Shown piece by piece: positions 43,845 through 56,136 of a DNA stretch of 64,000 bases. The notes beneath the pieces were generated by a model that was given only the letters and a program-made list of their open reading frames with translations, was not told the origin of the DNA and ran no database searches. The DNA is from Euonymus europaeus (taxonomy: Eukaryota > Streptophyta > Magnoliopsida > Celastrales > Celastraceae), in the NCBI GenBank assembly GCA_963580455.1, contig OY756972.1, forward strand, positions 15,143,001-15,207,000, written 5' to 3'. The position numbers and the translations under genes were made by a program. Position 1 is the first letter of the stretch. Every line of letters starts with the position of its first letter.

Positions 43845-46800
43845 ATGGAACCCCCAAATCAGTACAAGTCTCTGGAGAGACTTGTTTCACAGAAGGCACT
43901 GCAAATGGGTAGCTCATTTCCATGCCAAATTTGTGTGGTGGGTTTTCTCTGTGGAGTCTGCCTCACCTATTTCTTTCTGGCTGCTCTTACTTCGTTGGGC
44001 TCTTTTGGGTTTGGTCCTATTTCATTATCAGTTGTTTCAGTGGCCAATTCAACTTCAACTTCAGAAAAATTGGGTGGGTAAACTAATCCTACTCTTCCTA
44101 TTAATTTTTGATGCTGCTCTCATACAGATGTGGCACTGTGACATACGCATGTGTGATTTCTTCTCATTTTGTGCTTATGATGGACTTTTGACTGGCTTTC
44201 TGCTCCTGCAACTTTCTGATTACTGTCGAATTCACATGAATCTGTTAATTTCTCCTTGAAAAACAAGCATGAAATGACTCTTCTTAAATTTAAGGAACTC
44301 TGGATTTAGATCTCTGTCCATTATGTTTTCAAAAGTTCAACAAAAAGTTTAATGATTTATGAACTGATTTCTGAGAGTTAGTCAAAATTTGAAGAAATGC
44401 TATGATAAAAGAGAATAGATGAATAATTGAAGCGTTTGGGTTAATGCTAATGTTTCTTTCCTCTGATGCTTCTGTTATTCATGTGGCAATGCAACATATG
44501 TGATATCTTCTCATTTTATACTTATGATGGACCTTTGACTCGTGTTCTGCTCCTCAACTCATTGTCTTGATGTCTTCTTCTTCAAAAAAAAAAAAAGAAA
44601 AAAAAAATTAAAAACAAAAATCTATAACTGGAACTCTGGATTTAAAACTCCGTCCCTATTTTTATTTTTTAGATTTTGCAAAATTGGGAGAAAATTGTAA
44701 TATAAAACAGAACAGATGAGTACTTGAAGTGTTTGAGCTAACGCTAATGCTAATGCTAATGCTTTGGTCCTATCCTATGCCAAGGAGCGCTTTTTTACAT
44801 TTAACTGGAGTTGTTGTTATGACTACAGAGTGCAAATTTCAAGTAAAAGAAAAAGAGAGATGGGCTGAAGTGCGCAGAAGTAATAGCGAGACTGATGATG
44901 AGAGAATTTCATTATTACATTCTGCTTGGAGTGCATTGCTTCCTGAATCTGCCGATGAAGAAAGTAAGTTCTTGCAAAGTGTTGGACTGAGCAAATCCAT
45001 TCTGCCCAATGCTCCTCATTTGGAGAACTGCAAATTGAGTGTTCAGATGAATAGACATCTTGATCGGTATGCTGAGAACAAGAGTTTCCCTACTTGGAAA
45101 AACTGGAAGGGATTGTTAAACTTGTATCCAGCATCTGCTGATCAGTCAAGTTATTTTAGGCAGCAAGATATTTCAGAAGGTGCCTATCCTCCATGGGTAT
45201 GTTTCTATGTCGACTCAATCCTAGCCTGATGCATTGCTGTAGAACCCTAATGTTGCGTGCTTGTGTGTGATTTTACTAATCACAGTATCTGTGCACACAT
45301 GCAATTTTTTTTTCTTCTTTTTGATTGTTCAACGCCAACAAAGATTCTAACCACTACCCTTGGGCTACGTAGTGGGGAACTTGATCACTTGAATTAGTGC
45401 TCCCAGTGCTTGCATTTCCTTTTGCACATTAGTAGACTGTACAAATGAATTCTTGTGATTGCTCAAACCCTGCTATAAGCAAATCCTGCCTTTTTTTTCC
45501 TATTGCTTTCTGCCGTCATTACTGGATGCACACCAATTCTGTTAGATCATTCCACATACCATCTTCGTGGGAGCTAGACTTATGTCACTGTTAATACAAA
45601 CTTCTTGTATACTAACTCGTGTAGTTTCTTTAACTTTGCAATTGTAAGTGCTATAAAATATTTAATCTTATACTGGGAACGATCTGTCTGGAGTCATTTT
45701 GAAAAACTTGAAATATTATTTAGTACATAGCATTTCAATGTCTTTCCTCACTAATACATGAGCTTTTGCAGGTCGCTGGATCGGATGAAGACAATTATCC
45801 ATTTACGAGGAAAGCGCAGCGTGATATATGGATTCATCAACATCCATTAAACTGCAGGGCCCCTAATGTAAAATTTCTAGTTGCGGACTGGGAAATATTA
45901 CCTGGATTTGGCATTGGTGCTCAGCTTGCAGGAATGTGTGGCCTTCTTGCCATTGCAATTAATGAAAAGAGGGTACTCGTTACCAAGTACTATAATCGGG
46001 CTGACCATGATGGTTGTAAGGGTATGAAAACTTATTATTTTCTTGCAGTTAATGTTGAAATTGATCTATTGGATTCTAATATGTACTTTATAATGTTGTT
46101 GGGATATGACTTTGTGCCAGAAAAACCTCTGCTATCACTATGGCGTATGTGGGGAATAGCTGTTTTCAGTTATTGTATGACCATCATTTCTGATAAAGAC
46201 AGGCTCGTTCTTTATATATTCTCAACATATTAAACTTCATTCACCACTCAATGTTGGTATGTATAGTATGATACTAAAAGATTCATTTGTTCTGGCCTAG
46301 ATGCAAGTTTAGATATTATTTGGATATCGTTAGTAATAAACACTATGATTTTAAACAGAATTGTGTGTGTTTTCTGATTTATTAATACTTACAGACTGGT
46401 TGTAGCTAATTCACCAGCATTGGTTAACATGTCTATCAATATCATACTAAAAATTTTATTTTCTCTGGCCTAAATGCAAGTTCAGAGCCCCTCTTTAGAA
46501 AAAAGATTCTTTCAGAATTAACTTGGCTGTTACTGATGAATACAATATGCTTTTGTATAGGTTCTTCCCGTTCCAGCTGGTCTTGCTATTTCTTCCCAGA
46601 AACTTCTCAAGAGTGCCAAGATCATGCAATGGAGCTAATGGTTAGTAAAAAAGCTTGGGAAAAAGGTATCATAACTGCAAAAGACAACTATACTTCAAAG
46701 GAAATATGGGCTGGACGGAGTCCTAGGCAAGTGATTTCAGTAATCTTTACCTATTCTATTGTAGTTTACTCAGAGTTCCTCACCATTTCAGTTCTCAAGT

Positions 46801-48403
46801 ATTTTATGTCAATTTATATAATTCAGGGTTTGGGGTGACCCGTGGAGTTACTTGCAGCCAACGACAGAAATAAATGGTAGTTTGTTGGCTTATCATCGTA
46901 AAATGGATCGAAGGTGGTGGAGAGCGCAGGTACGACTTCTCTCTTATCTGGAAAGTAGAGATAGCTTAATTTTTTCAATTGTTTTCTAAGAATGGTATCA
47001 CCCAGGTCCATGTTCCTTTAGGGAAAGTAACATGGTAAATACTAATTTCTCGGTGGGAGAAGGAAAACTTAAAATTTTAAATCTTTATGAGTTTTAAATG
47101 AATGCCATTTAGTATCCTGTAAATTATACATGATACAACTCCTTGCCACTTCATTTCTCCTACGAAAAAAAGGGAAAATTACACAATCCCTTTCAACTGG
47201 AATGCAATACGATATTAAGGGAAAATGATTCATTTAAAAATTGACTGCTAGTATTTTGGTCCTTCATTAGTGCTATAATATAGTGAGTTCTGCATTTGCT
47301 GCTGGTTCAACTTAAATGCACTTTCTCATAAATATGGCACTTGATGTCCTCTGTTTCTATTTTATCTAACCTTGGCTCTCATATAGTGTTTATTCTTCAT
47401 AAAATTCATTTTTTGTTATAAATGCTTAAATAAGTAATTCAGTGAAGCATGTATGGGACTTACACTTTTACTTGCCTATGTATAATAGCATCTGATCCAT
47501 TTTCTCAGGCAATACGCTACTTAATGAGATTTAGAACGGAATATACCTGTGGCTTGTTAAATGTTGCACGCCATGCTGCATTTGGAAAGGAAGCTGCAAA
47601 AATGGTTCTCAAAACTCTCGATGGAGATTGGCCAAAGGTTTGTCGTGCTTTTCTTATTTGCATCAGAATTAAATACAACAAAGAACTTTCAAATTTCTAC
47701 TCCAATCCTATGGGATGTCACATGGGAACTCTTGGTGGAACAAGATTTTATCTATATCACTTAGTTCCACAGTCGTGAGGTGGATCTTACATTTTTTCAT
47801 GTGACCTCTGCTCTGACAGAAAACCACAAACAAGCCATTGTCAGATATTGAAAAGTACGTCTGGTCAAACCACGGGCCATTGATCCCCAGGCCATTACTT
47901 AGCGTGCACGTAAGAATGGGAGACAAGGCCTGTGAGATGAAGGTAGTTGAATTTGAAGAATACATGCAGCTCGCTGAACGCGCAAGGAACCGGTTTCCGC
48001 ATCTTAACAGCATTTGGCTCTCTACTGAAATGCAGGTCAGAATACTTTGAACGGTTTCTTGTTGATCTGTTTAAATTCTCCTGCGTTTTTCTTAAGATGA
48101 TTATTCCTATATACATATATATAGGAAGTTATAGATAAATCAAGAAGTTACCAGCATTGGAACTTTTACTACACGAACGTGACACGACAAGTGGGAAATG
48201 TGACAATGGCTGTCTATGAGACAAGTCTTGGGAGGAAAACCAGCACAAATTATCCCCTCGTTAATTTTTTGATGGCAGTGGAATCGGATTTTTTCATTGG
48301 AGCATTGGGTTCTACATGGTGTTTTCTTATAGATGGCATGAGGAATACAGGAGGAAAAGTAATGGCTGGCTACTTGAGTGTTAACAAAGATCGGTTTTGG
48401 TAG
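43845..48403 (+). CDS. Fucosyltransferase-like type II membrane protein (GT23/NodZ/FUT8-like), eight exons
   Basis: Exons: 43845-44073, 44829-45196, 45772-46021, 46561-46726, 46827-46929, 47509-47637, 47820-48035, 48125-48403. They total 1740 bp, 579 residues plus stop, with all phases consistent. The start is the first ATG of the frame that gives a short cytosolic tail. Residues about 27-51 (CQICVVGFLCGVCLTYFFLA) form one membrane anchor, so the protein is probably a Golgi type II enzyme. A charged stem follows, then GFGIGAQ (244-250) and the fucosyltransferase block LLSVHVRMGDK (HVR at 444-446), which resembles the GDP-fucose-binding HVR-x-(T/G)-DK of FUT8/NodZ enzymes. The C-terminal SDFFIGALGSTWC fits the same fold. 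Arabidopsis At1g53770, annotated O-fucosyltransferase family, is the relative I recall. No stops or frameshifts: it looks functional. Acceptor substrate is unknown; plants are not known for core alpha-1,6 fucosylation. Confidence 0.85.
46727..46826 (+). other. GC-AG intron of the fucosyltransferase-like gene
   Basis: The donor is AG/GCAAGT and the acceptor TTCAG/GG, length 100 bp. Only this boundary joins exon 4 to exon 5 in phase (…SPR then VWGDPW). The donor matches the usual strong consensus of rare GC-AG introns. Confidence 0.8.
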
Positions 48404-49524
48404 GCTATTTTAATATTTATCCTTAATTAGCCAGCACATCTTGTGCTTGTATATAGGTCGCTTCTTGTACGGAAAATGAATGTTGATCGAAACAAAATCA
48501 ATAATTTGTGTAGTGCATATTTGTATATTTATGTAGATTATAGGCTGTGTTTGAAGTCTAAAGCCAATTAAGAATGAATCTCATGCATATGCATGTGAAA
48601 TCCTTGTGTTTGATCTTCTATGCATGTATGGACCAAAAACTTCCTCAGGCAAATTGATTCAAATTGGTCAGTCAATCTAATTAGGTCCGATCGACATAAT
48701 AGCGTAGTGAATCCTGGTCAATAGGTCAACTGAAGCCTGAGTTTGAAGGCTCATGACGTCCGATCGATGTATTAATTGAAGTCGATCAGTAGACTCATGA
48801 GGCTCAATCGACATGTTTTAATCCAGTACATGGCTCAAACCATCTACAATAAGGTTCAAAACCCTGCATGACGCCAAGAATAGGGGTCAGCCTAAAAATA
48901 TGACTGTAACATCCCAATTTTTTTTTGACTTTGTACGTAATCCAACCCGTGTATATATATATATATATATATATATAATTGAACGTATGCATGCAGGAAT
49001 AGAATACATAGACACAATACACAATCACGAGTTATGTGTGACCACTGACAAGTGGCGGTGAGAAGAAAATTTATGTGATATTTGTAGCCAATTAAAGGAT
49101 TACAAAATAAAAGAGAAATAATTAAGATACAAAAACTATGTGTATCATTAGGAGTGAAGCTAAATAGCCCAAGTTTTTATAACCAAACATTAACCTAAGT
49201 CTGCATGATGCTTTGTAAGCATATGACATGAAAATTAAAATTTTAGAAAATAAAAAAATTTATTTGAAACTTCACAAGCACATTTTTTTTTGTTTTTTTT
49301 TTCTTAAACGAAATTTTAAAACACTTAATTTCTTAAAATAGATATTAGATTTCAAAAAAAATTATATATGCAGAATCAACAAGTAAATATCTATCCAACA
49401 AGATTCATCATCAATAGGTTTTATTTAGTCATTTTTAATTGCATTGTTTTAATTAATAGGTTTTGCTTTTTGTACTATTATGTGAATTACATAGGTTCGA
49501 GTGGTTATTTATAGGTAGTGATAT
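48404..49524. other. 3' flank and intergenic DNA
   Basis: A possible poly(A) signal AATAAT lies near 48500. At 48640-48820 short words with CGATCGAC recur in both orientations. TGTAACATCCC at 48906 resembles a gypsy LTR start but no end is found. A (TA)n run lies at about 48951-48976. No gene is seen. Confidence 0.45.
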
Positions 49525-49735
49525 GGGCTCGTATATCAATTTTCATACTGTAACATAAACAATAAGTATTAAATCTTAAGGGAAAGGAATTCGCTAAACC
49601 CTAACGGGCTCGTGTATCGGATTTTCATGCTATAACCTAAACATTAAGTGTTATAAACCCCAAGAATAACGAATTCGCTAAACCTTAATGGACTCGTGTA
49701 TTGAATTTTCATGTTGTAACCTAAAATGCTCGGAT
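49525..49735. repeat. Tandem repeat, about 82-bp unit, 2.6 copies
   Basis: Units start with GGGCTCGTRTAT at 49525 and 49606 and GGACTCGTGTAT at 49690, each followed by TTTTCATRYTGTAACMTAAA and, in the first two, GAATTCGCTAAACC. Copies diverge visibly. Non-coding. Confidence 0.75.
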
Positions 49736-49944
49736 TTGCTACTAAAATCCTAAATGTCATAAGTGCTAAACCCTAACTACTAAAACTTAACGGTTAGGGT
49801 ACCCAACATAATTTCAATAAAAATGCAAAAAATAAGAAATATATATGTGAGTAAATACCAAGGATTAGAAAAATAATGTACCAAAAGTGACAGTGATACC
49901 GTGACTCTCCGATTGTCAGGTAATTAATTTTTGGTTGAGTTTGT

Positions 49945-50222
49945 GGGATTAAATACATTTTTAGTCATTGAAAAATTTGTCATTTTTCATTTTGGTCATT
50001 GAATGTTCAAACGTTACAGATTAATAACTTAAAATTTTAATTTGTTTCAAACTGGTCACTTTGGGTTATCAAATTGGAACAACGGGGTTACTATTTTGCA
50101 ACAACAAAGTTAACATATTGGAACAAATTGAAAATTTAAGTGACTAATTTGTAATGTTTGAACATTCAGTGACTAAAACGAAAACTGACAAATCTTTTAG
50201 TAACAAAAAATGTACTTAACCC
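49945..50222. mobile_element. Mutator-type MITE with long terminal inverted repeats
   Basis: About 100 bp at the left (GGGATTAAATACATTTTTAG…) and the reverse complement of the right (GGGTTAAGTACATTTTTTGT…) match over most of their length. The interior is about 70 bp. Flanks are GAGTTTGT(G) and GAGTTTTGT(G), consistent with a 9-10-bp duplication carrying one later change, as for Mutator-like elements. It has no coding capacity. Confidence 0.75.
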
Positions 50223-50749
50223 GAGTTTTGTGATTGTATAAACATCAATAAAAGAAATGAGACTCTTAGGATATTTTGTGTGACATTATACTTGACCATG
50301 AAATCATATATGCAACAAAAAAGATTTACACTTTCTGAGATATATCTTAGATGGAAATGTAGGTTAGGATTTGCTAAATTGAAGATATGCTATTTGCAAA
50401 GATGGCATGCATGAAATTTAGGTAATCTCATGTAGACTACATGTGCATTAGTATTTAAAATGTTTTATTTCATGTTTTAATAACATATTTTTATGACGCG
50501 ATTTTGTGATTGGTTTTGATGAAGTAATTGATTCAATTAATTGATTGATTGGAACAAAATTGTGTGAGTTTTTAGGATTGATTCTCTCTTCTTTTAAAGA
50601 TTTATTTCCTTCCTTATTTTAAAGATAAACAACTCCTTTTATTAAGAAAGTCAATTCCTTATTTCTTGGGTCTTTGTTTTACTTAAGTAGTATGCAATCT
50701 TCACCTAATTTTCAGGAACAATATTATGCATATCTTTTAGGCTGATTAC
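50223..50749. other. Non-coding, AT-rich
   Basis: No gene or element end recognised between the MITE and the copia LTR remnant. Confidence 0.4.
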
Positions 50750-51299
50750 TAGGGTTTTATAAGTGTGCACAAAAACGTGCGCTCGCACAAACATATATTC
50801 TTGCTAGGAACCCTGGTAAGTAGTTCGCTTATACTTAAAAAATCTTACATTTTTTTGAGCGAATACTTTTATTTGAGTACTCCTTGAGTGAGTTTTTGAG
50901 CTAAAAACTGTTTTAAAAGATTCATGAATATATCCTTGAGAGTATCTACATATGTTCTTGAGGGTTGGAGTCTTCAATGTGACTCCAAAGCTTTTGAAGG
51001 AGGCATCTACTTGGTGAAGGATGTATCATGTGACACGAGCAAGGTATTAGGGTAGGTGTGTGGATCCTAACTCTAGGAAAATCTTGTAACTCGTGGTTAT
51101 ATGGATTGCTTCAAGGTTGGTACCTTCAGACACCCGAGGTTTTTCCCTTGATTTGTTTCAAGGTTTTCCTCGTAAAATTATTGTGTTGCATTGCACTTAT
51201 AATTACTTGGTATCCATATGTGCATTTAAACTTTCAATTGATATAAGAGGAGGTCACTCTTTTTGTTGACTGAGATCTGTCATAATAGTAAATATTACA

Positions 51300-52620
51300 A
51301 GATAAGGCAACAAGGCTCTTTTCCTCAATGGTAAATACTATGCTTACTAATGGTCCAGGATGAGGATCTAGATGAAGTCAATTGATGAGTGCATCTAGCT
51401 CTTTGTTCTACATAGATGGACAACTCCCACAACAATCAATGAGGACAAAGAGACTGATTAAAACAACATAAACCTGGTTAACATTGAACATTAAATGCAT
51501 ACTAGAATAGTCAAGTATTGAATGCCATTTTTACGGGTGTTTATTTTGAATATTTCAGGAGGATTACAAACTATGAGATTGTCAAGGAAGCCTAGAAAAT
51601 CCTAGAAACTCTGGCAAAGGAAAAGGATTGATCCAAGCCAAGTCAGAGGATAGATCTAAAGTAGAAATGAAGGCCAAGCAATTCAAGTAAAAACCTCAGT
51701 GTTATAAGCGTCAAGGGTTTGGGCACATGTCACATGTCACATGAATGTGCAAATAAAAAGAAGAAAAATATATCCATGAAGGCTACATTTGAGTGATAGT
51801 GATATGGAAGATGAGTAACAAAGTCAGATAGTGGGACCACAAGCTAGTAACATTCATAGCTTCAGCACAGACACATTCATATTCAGTTGAGGAATCATCT
51901 GTCGGTGACCTTGAAGATAACACCAAAGATTTCTAAGAAGCATATAACCCATATTACTAGCTTTTGGAAAATGTCAAAGAATTAAAATGCAACTGCAGAT
52001 CAAGATACAAGAGAAGAGATCATGGGAAATTGATTTGATGAGTAGTCTTGAGGAAATAGAGAAGGAAAGGAATCATGATCAACAACTTCTTGGACAATAT
52101 GCTTGGAGCATTAAGGAAAACTAGAGTTAGGGACGAGATTGGATATACTAAAAATCCACACAATCAAGTGAAAGAATCCAAACCATATGCTCAAGGTAAA
52201 AGTCTTGCAGAAGAAGAAGTGGTTGAGCTACACCAGAAGGCAAACAAAAGCTAAATCACTCATTATCCAACCCTCTTACCCTGAGCATAACATTGCTTTT
52301 CAGTCTGCTTCACAGAATCAACATGTAGCTCACATACAACATGCATCCACAAGTTCACATAGGCTTCATGCAAATCAGATGAAATATTCACTAAACAAAC
52401 ATGTCAAAATTTGTATTTTTCTGTCATGCTTATGATGTTAAAGGACACATTAGACCATATTGTCATAAATTGATGGGATCAAATATAATTGAATATGCAA
52501 AGTATGTGTCAAATGTTAACCTAACTCACTCCTCTACATTGTTTGAAAAATTCATGTGTTTTTATTAAATCTCTTGATAATTCTTCTAGTCATGCTCATG
52601 CTTCCAAGTCAACTAGAAAG
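51300..52620 (+). pseudogene. Copia gag remnant
   Basis: Pieces in several frames: NGKYYAY with WSRMRI and MKSIDECI near 51330-51400, then WTTPTTINEDKET (UBN2/gag-like start), a Lys-rich stretch near 51640-51780, and FCHAYDVKGHIRPYCHKL near 52424-52480, which looks like a CCHC-type knuckle. No continuous frame is left. Confidence 0.5.
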
Positions 52621-52628
52621 ATCTGGGT

Positions 52629-53080
52629 TTGAAAATAGTTGTGAAGTGCAATATTGTTGTTTTAGCCTATAAATGTCATGATAAATGGTATTTAGACATT
52701 GGATGCTCTAGGAACATGAGTGGGAATAGGTCCCTATTTTCAAAAGTTAAGAATCTAGATGGAGGGACAGTAACCTTTGGGGATGAAAGCAAAGCTCAAA
52801 TCAAAGGTAAATGAATTGTTAGTGGTCTAGGAGTTGCAAACCTGAAGAATGTTTTGTATGTTGAAGGATTAAAGGCTAATTTTGTGAGCATTGTCAATTG
52901 TGTGATTCTGATTGTATTTTTATATTCTCAAAAACAAAATACCATGTTTTGGACTCACAGCGTGTGCTTGTGTTAACAGTAAGACGAACAAATGATAACT
53001 CTTATGAGATTACATGCACTAACAATTTACTTGTTATACAACTATTTTTGATAACTTTGACTTATGGTTTCGGTGTTTAG
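52629..53080 (+). pseudogene. Copia protease / GAG-pre-integrase remnant
   Basis: KWYLDIGCSRNMSGNRSLFS corresponds to the copia protease active-site block WYLDSGCSRHMTG, with Asp kept and the next Ser changed to Ile. The frame continues with LDGGTVTFGDESKAQIKGK, a stop at 52812, and GLGVANLKNVLYVEGLKANF in the same family order. The following part shifts frame and fades out by 53080. Confidence 0.7.
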
Positions 53081-56000
53081 GACACATAAATCAATATGAT
53101 TTACTTCAATTGGTGAAAACAAATAGTGTTATAGGTATCCCAAAGATCAAGGGAAAATTACTAGCCGGTCATTAGTGGTGTAACTTTTTACTACTTGGTC
53201 ATACTATGTTTTCATATGACCATTTCAGTCACATCACATTTTGTAGATGAAAAAATTTCCCATCAAATTTGAAATACAAACTGCATCGATATTACCCCAC
53301 TTCCAAAGAGTGGCCACCTCCATTTTCACACAGCATCAGAGACTTTCTAGAATCAACGTCAGTTGTAGTGGCTTTTCAACTAGTTTTTCTGTGAGATCGT
53401 GCCGGTAAGTACCTTATTTACTTGATACTTTCTGCCTACTATATATTGTTTCGTAGCTGTTAGTGCCTACTATTTATTCTCCCTCTTCGGTTCCGTCATG
53501 GTCTCCCTCTTCGGTTCCTAACTTTTTTTCTTAATTTTTTTTAAATTTGTTATTCATTCTGTTAACGTTATAAATATCCCTTTTTAAAATTATTTTCTAA
53601 ATTTTTTTACCTTTATCATTCTGATACTATTGTACAATGGGTTTTATAATGCTTCATTTTATTAGTTTTGATTGCATTTTTGACATTGTTGGTACTGTTC
53701 ATGCTATTAATTTTGTTGAAAAATCAATTGCTCTCGATTTTGATACTATTTATTGAGCTTTTGATACTTTCTTAGTCTGGTTTCTATATGCATTGATGTC
53801 ATTTTATATGATTGGTAATGTTGATACTGTTAATGTTATTGTAAGATTTTTTTGAGTTTGATAATATTTATTTAGCTTTTCATACTGTCTCAATCATGTG
53901 TCTTAATGCATTTATGTTCTTTTGATATTGTTGGTATTGTTACTGTGATTGATAGAATTGTATTGTGTTTGATACTATTTAATCTGATTTTGAAACTATC
54001 TTTAACCTGTTTCTCAATGCATTCATGTTCTTTTTAGTGGTACTGCCATGTGTGTAATTGCAAGTTTAATATTTATTGCAGTTTTGATGCTGGAAATTTT
54101 TATTATATTGTTGGTACTTTTGATGCTGATAATATTATTGATACTGTCTTGAACATGTCCGTCAATGCATTTAGTATTATGGTTTGATACTCATTGTTTA
54201 TGATGATTTGATACTGCTGATTCTATTAATTCTTTGTAAATTATGTTTTCGCATAAACTCAATTCATTTTATACGATTGGTAATGTTGATCCTATTAATG
54301 TTATAGTTATATTTGTTTTGATATTGTTGGTACTATTGATACTATTTAATTTGGTTTTGAAACTGTCTTTAATTCTGATTATACTGATGATATTGTTGAT
54401 GCTTATAATATGATTGATATTGTCTTGAACATGTCCTATGATGCATTTAATATTATGGTTCAATACTTATCATTTATGATAATTTGATACTACTGATTCT
54501 ATTAATTCTATTGTAAATTTTGTTTTCGGAAAAACTCAATTCGTTGTAATTATGGCTAGAAATAATAATACTATGCAATACTGATCAAACTTGATTAGTT
54601 TGGTTGAAGTGATCGAAAGATTCAAATTCAAGACAACAGAAAAATAAAATGCGATCACTTCTTTTTTGGAATTTAATCAATTTCATTAGTGATAGAAAAA
54701 TAGAAAAGTCCAAATGTCGTAGGAGCGACCTACATCTATGTGATTTGATAGACCACTACTCAAAACTTACACATGATTTTGTGTTCAATGAAAAGCATGT
54801 GAATGACACAGTTAATGACATGAGCACTATATTCGGCATTGAAGATGGGACAATAGATATAGAAGTAGATAGACAAAAATTCAAAAAAGACACAACCTTG
54901 TACAGTCGACGACTCACAAAATGTACAAGGCTAACTAGGAAGATGATCACATCCAACATGAAGGAGGCAGCATCTAATGATACAGATGAATATGTTGATG
55001 ACCTGTGCAAGTAAATTGAATGTTATACTGTTGATTCTACTAATACTATTGATACTTATGATGATACTGATACTAAAAAGTTTTTATATACTGTTTGAAT
55101 GAATTGATGTGCAAATTAATGATGTTGTTTTTACTTATAGCCTTTTTTATACCAACAAAGTGTCTGAGTTTGAGCTGTGGCCACCTAACCTACGTTGAGG
55201 ATGTGAATTCTATTAACACTTACAATTGGTCATCTTGTTTCCTGAACTATCTACTGACATCTCTTTGAGAAAGTGAAAAAGCAGTAAATGTCAGAGGTTG
55301 TGTCGTGGTTTTACCGATAAGCATTAATATGCTCTGACCTAACATTAATTTATGTAAATTTTATTGATACTGTCATTTTAATATCCACTATCTTCATGTG
55401 CAGTATTGATTCCTCGACAAAATTTGATGTTTGCAAACCCACGTCAAGAGACAAATCGATAATTGGATGTGCAAGATGGGCTTTGAGAGAGTTTTAGCGA
55501 TTACTTAATCTAGTTGTTGTTGACGACTTTCTCAAAGTGACGGTAATAAATTGACTTAGCAATTTAAATTACATACACACCCTTTTAATTTTGGTACTCA
55601 TTGTTGGTACTGTTTGATGCATATGATACTGTCAATTATGATGATACTCTGTATACATTTGACACATACATATGAACAGGCTGCACGGGAGAAATCTAAA
55701 AATCCATTAAGTCAGATAGCATCTCAATTGTCACTATCAAAGAAAAGATCCACCAAAACAAACCAACAAAGAATAGTGACCTTGGAGAATACAGTATCCA
55801 TCCTATTAGTAAGTAATTTTTATTTTATTTTATGTTATAATAATATTATCAATAACACTATGATAGTATTATAATTTTGATACTATTGCCATATGGATAT
55901 TGTTTGTTGTTTTTAGGGATGGCATCGGATCGGATTTAGATCGGATTTCTCAAAATCCATATCCGATCCTAAATAAAAATTATGTATCCATATCCATATT

Positions 56001-56136
56001 CATATACTACGGATAAAAAAAATCTAAATCCATATCCTATCCATCGGATTTCAGATTTTCTCCACAAATTTCGGATTTATCCATTCGACACATATTTTGC
56101 TAATCTCTGACAACAATTAAAATTTCATGATTCATG

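Larger units (their letters stand above)
50750..53080 (+). mobile_element. Decayed Ty1/copia element (LTR end, gag, protease region)
   Basis: An LTR 3' part ends near 51236, with TTTCAAGGTTTTCCTCGTAAA before the end. It is followed by a degraded initiator-Met primer site TTGATATAAGAG (51238-51249; typical word TTGGTATCAGAG). After that come gag and protease/GAG-pre-integrase fragments broken by many stops. RT and integrase core are absent before 53.1 kb. The layout suggests a SIRE/Maximus-like copia lineage. Confidence 0.6.
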
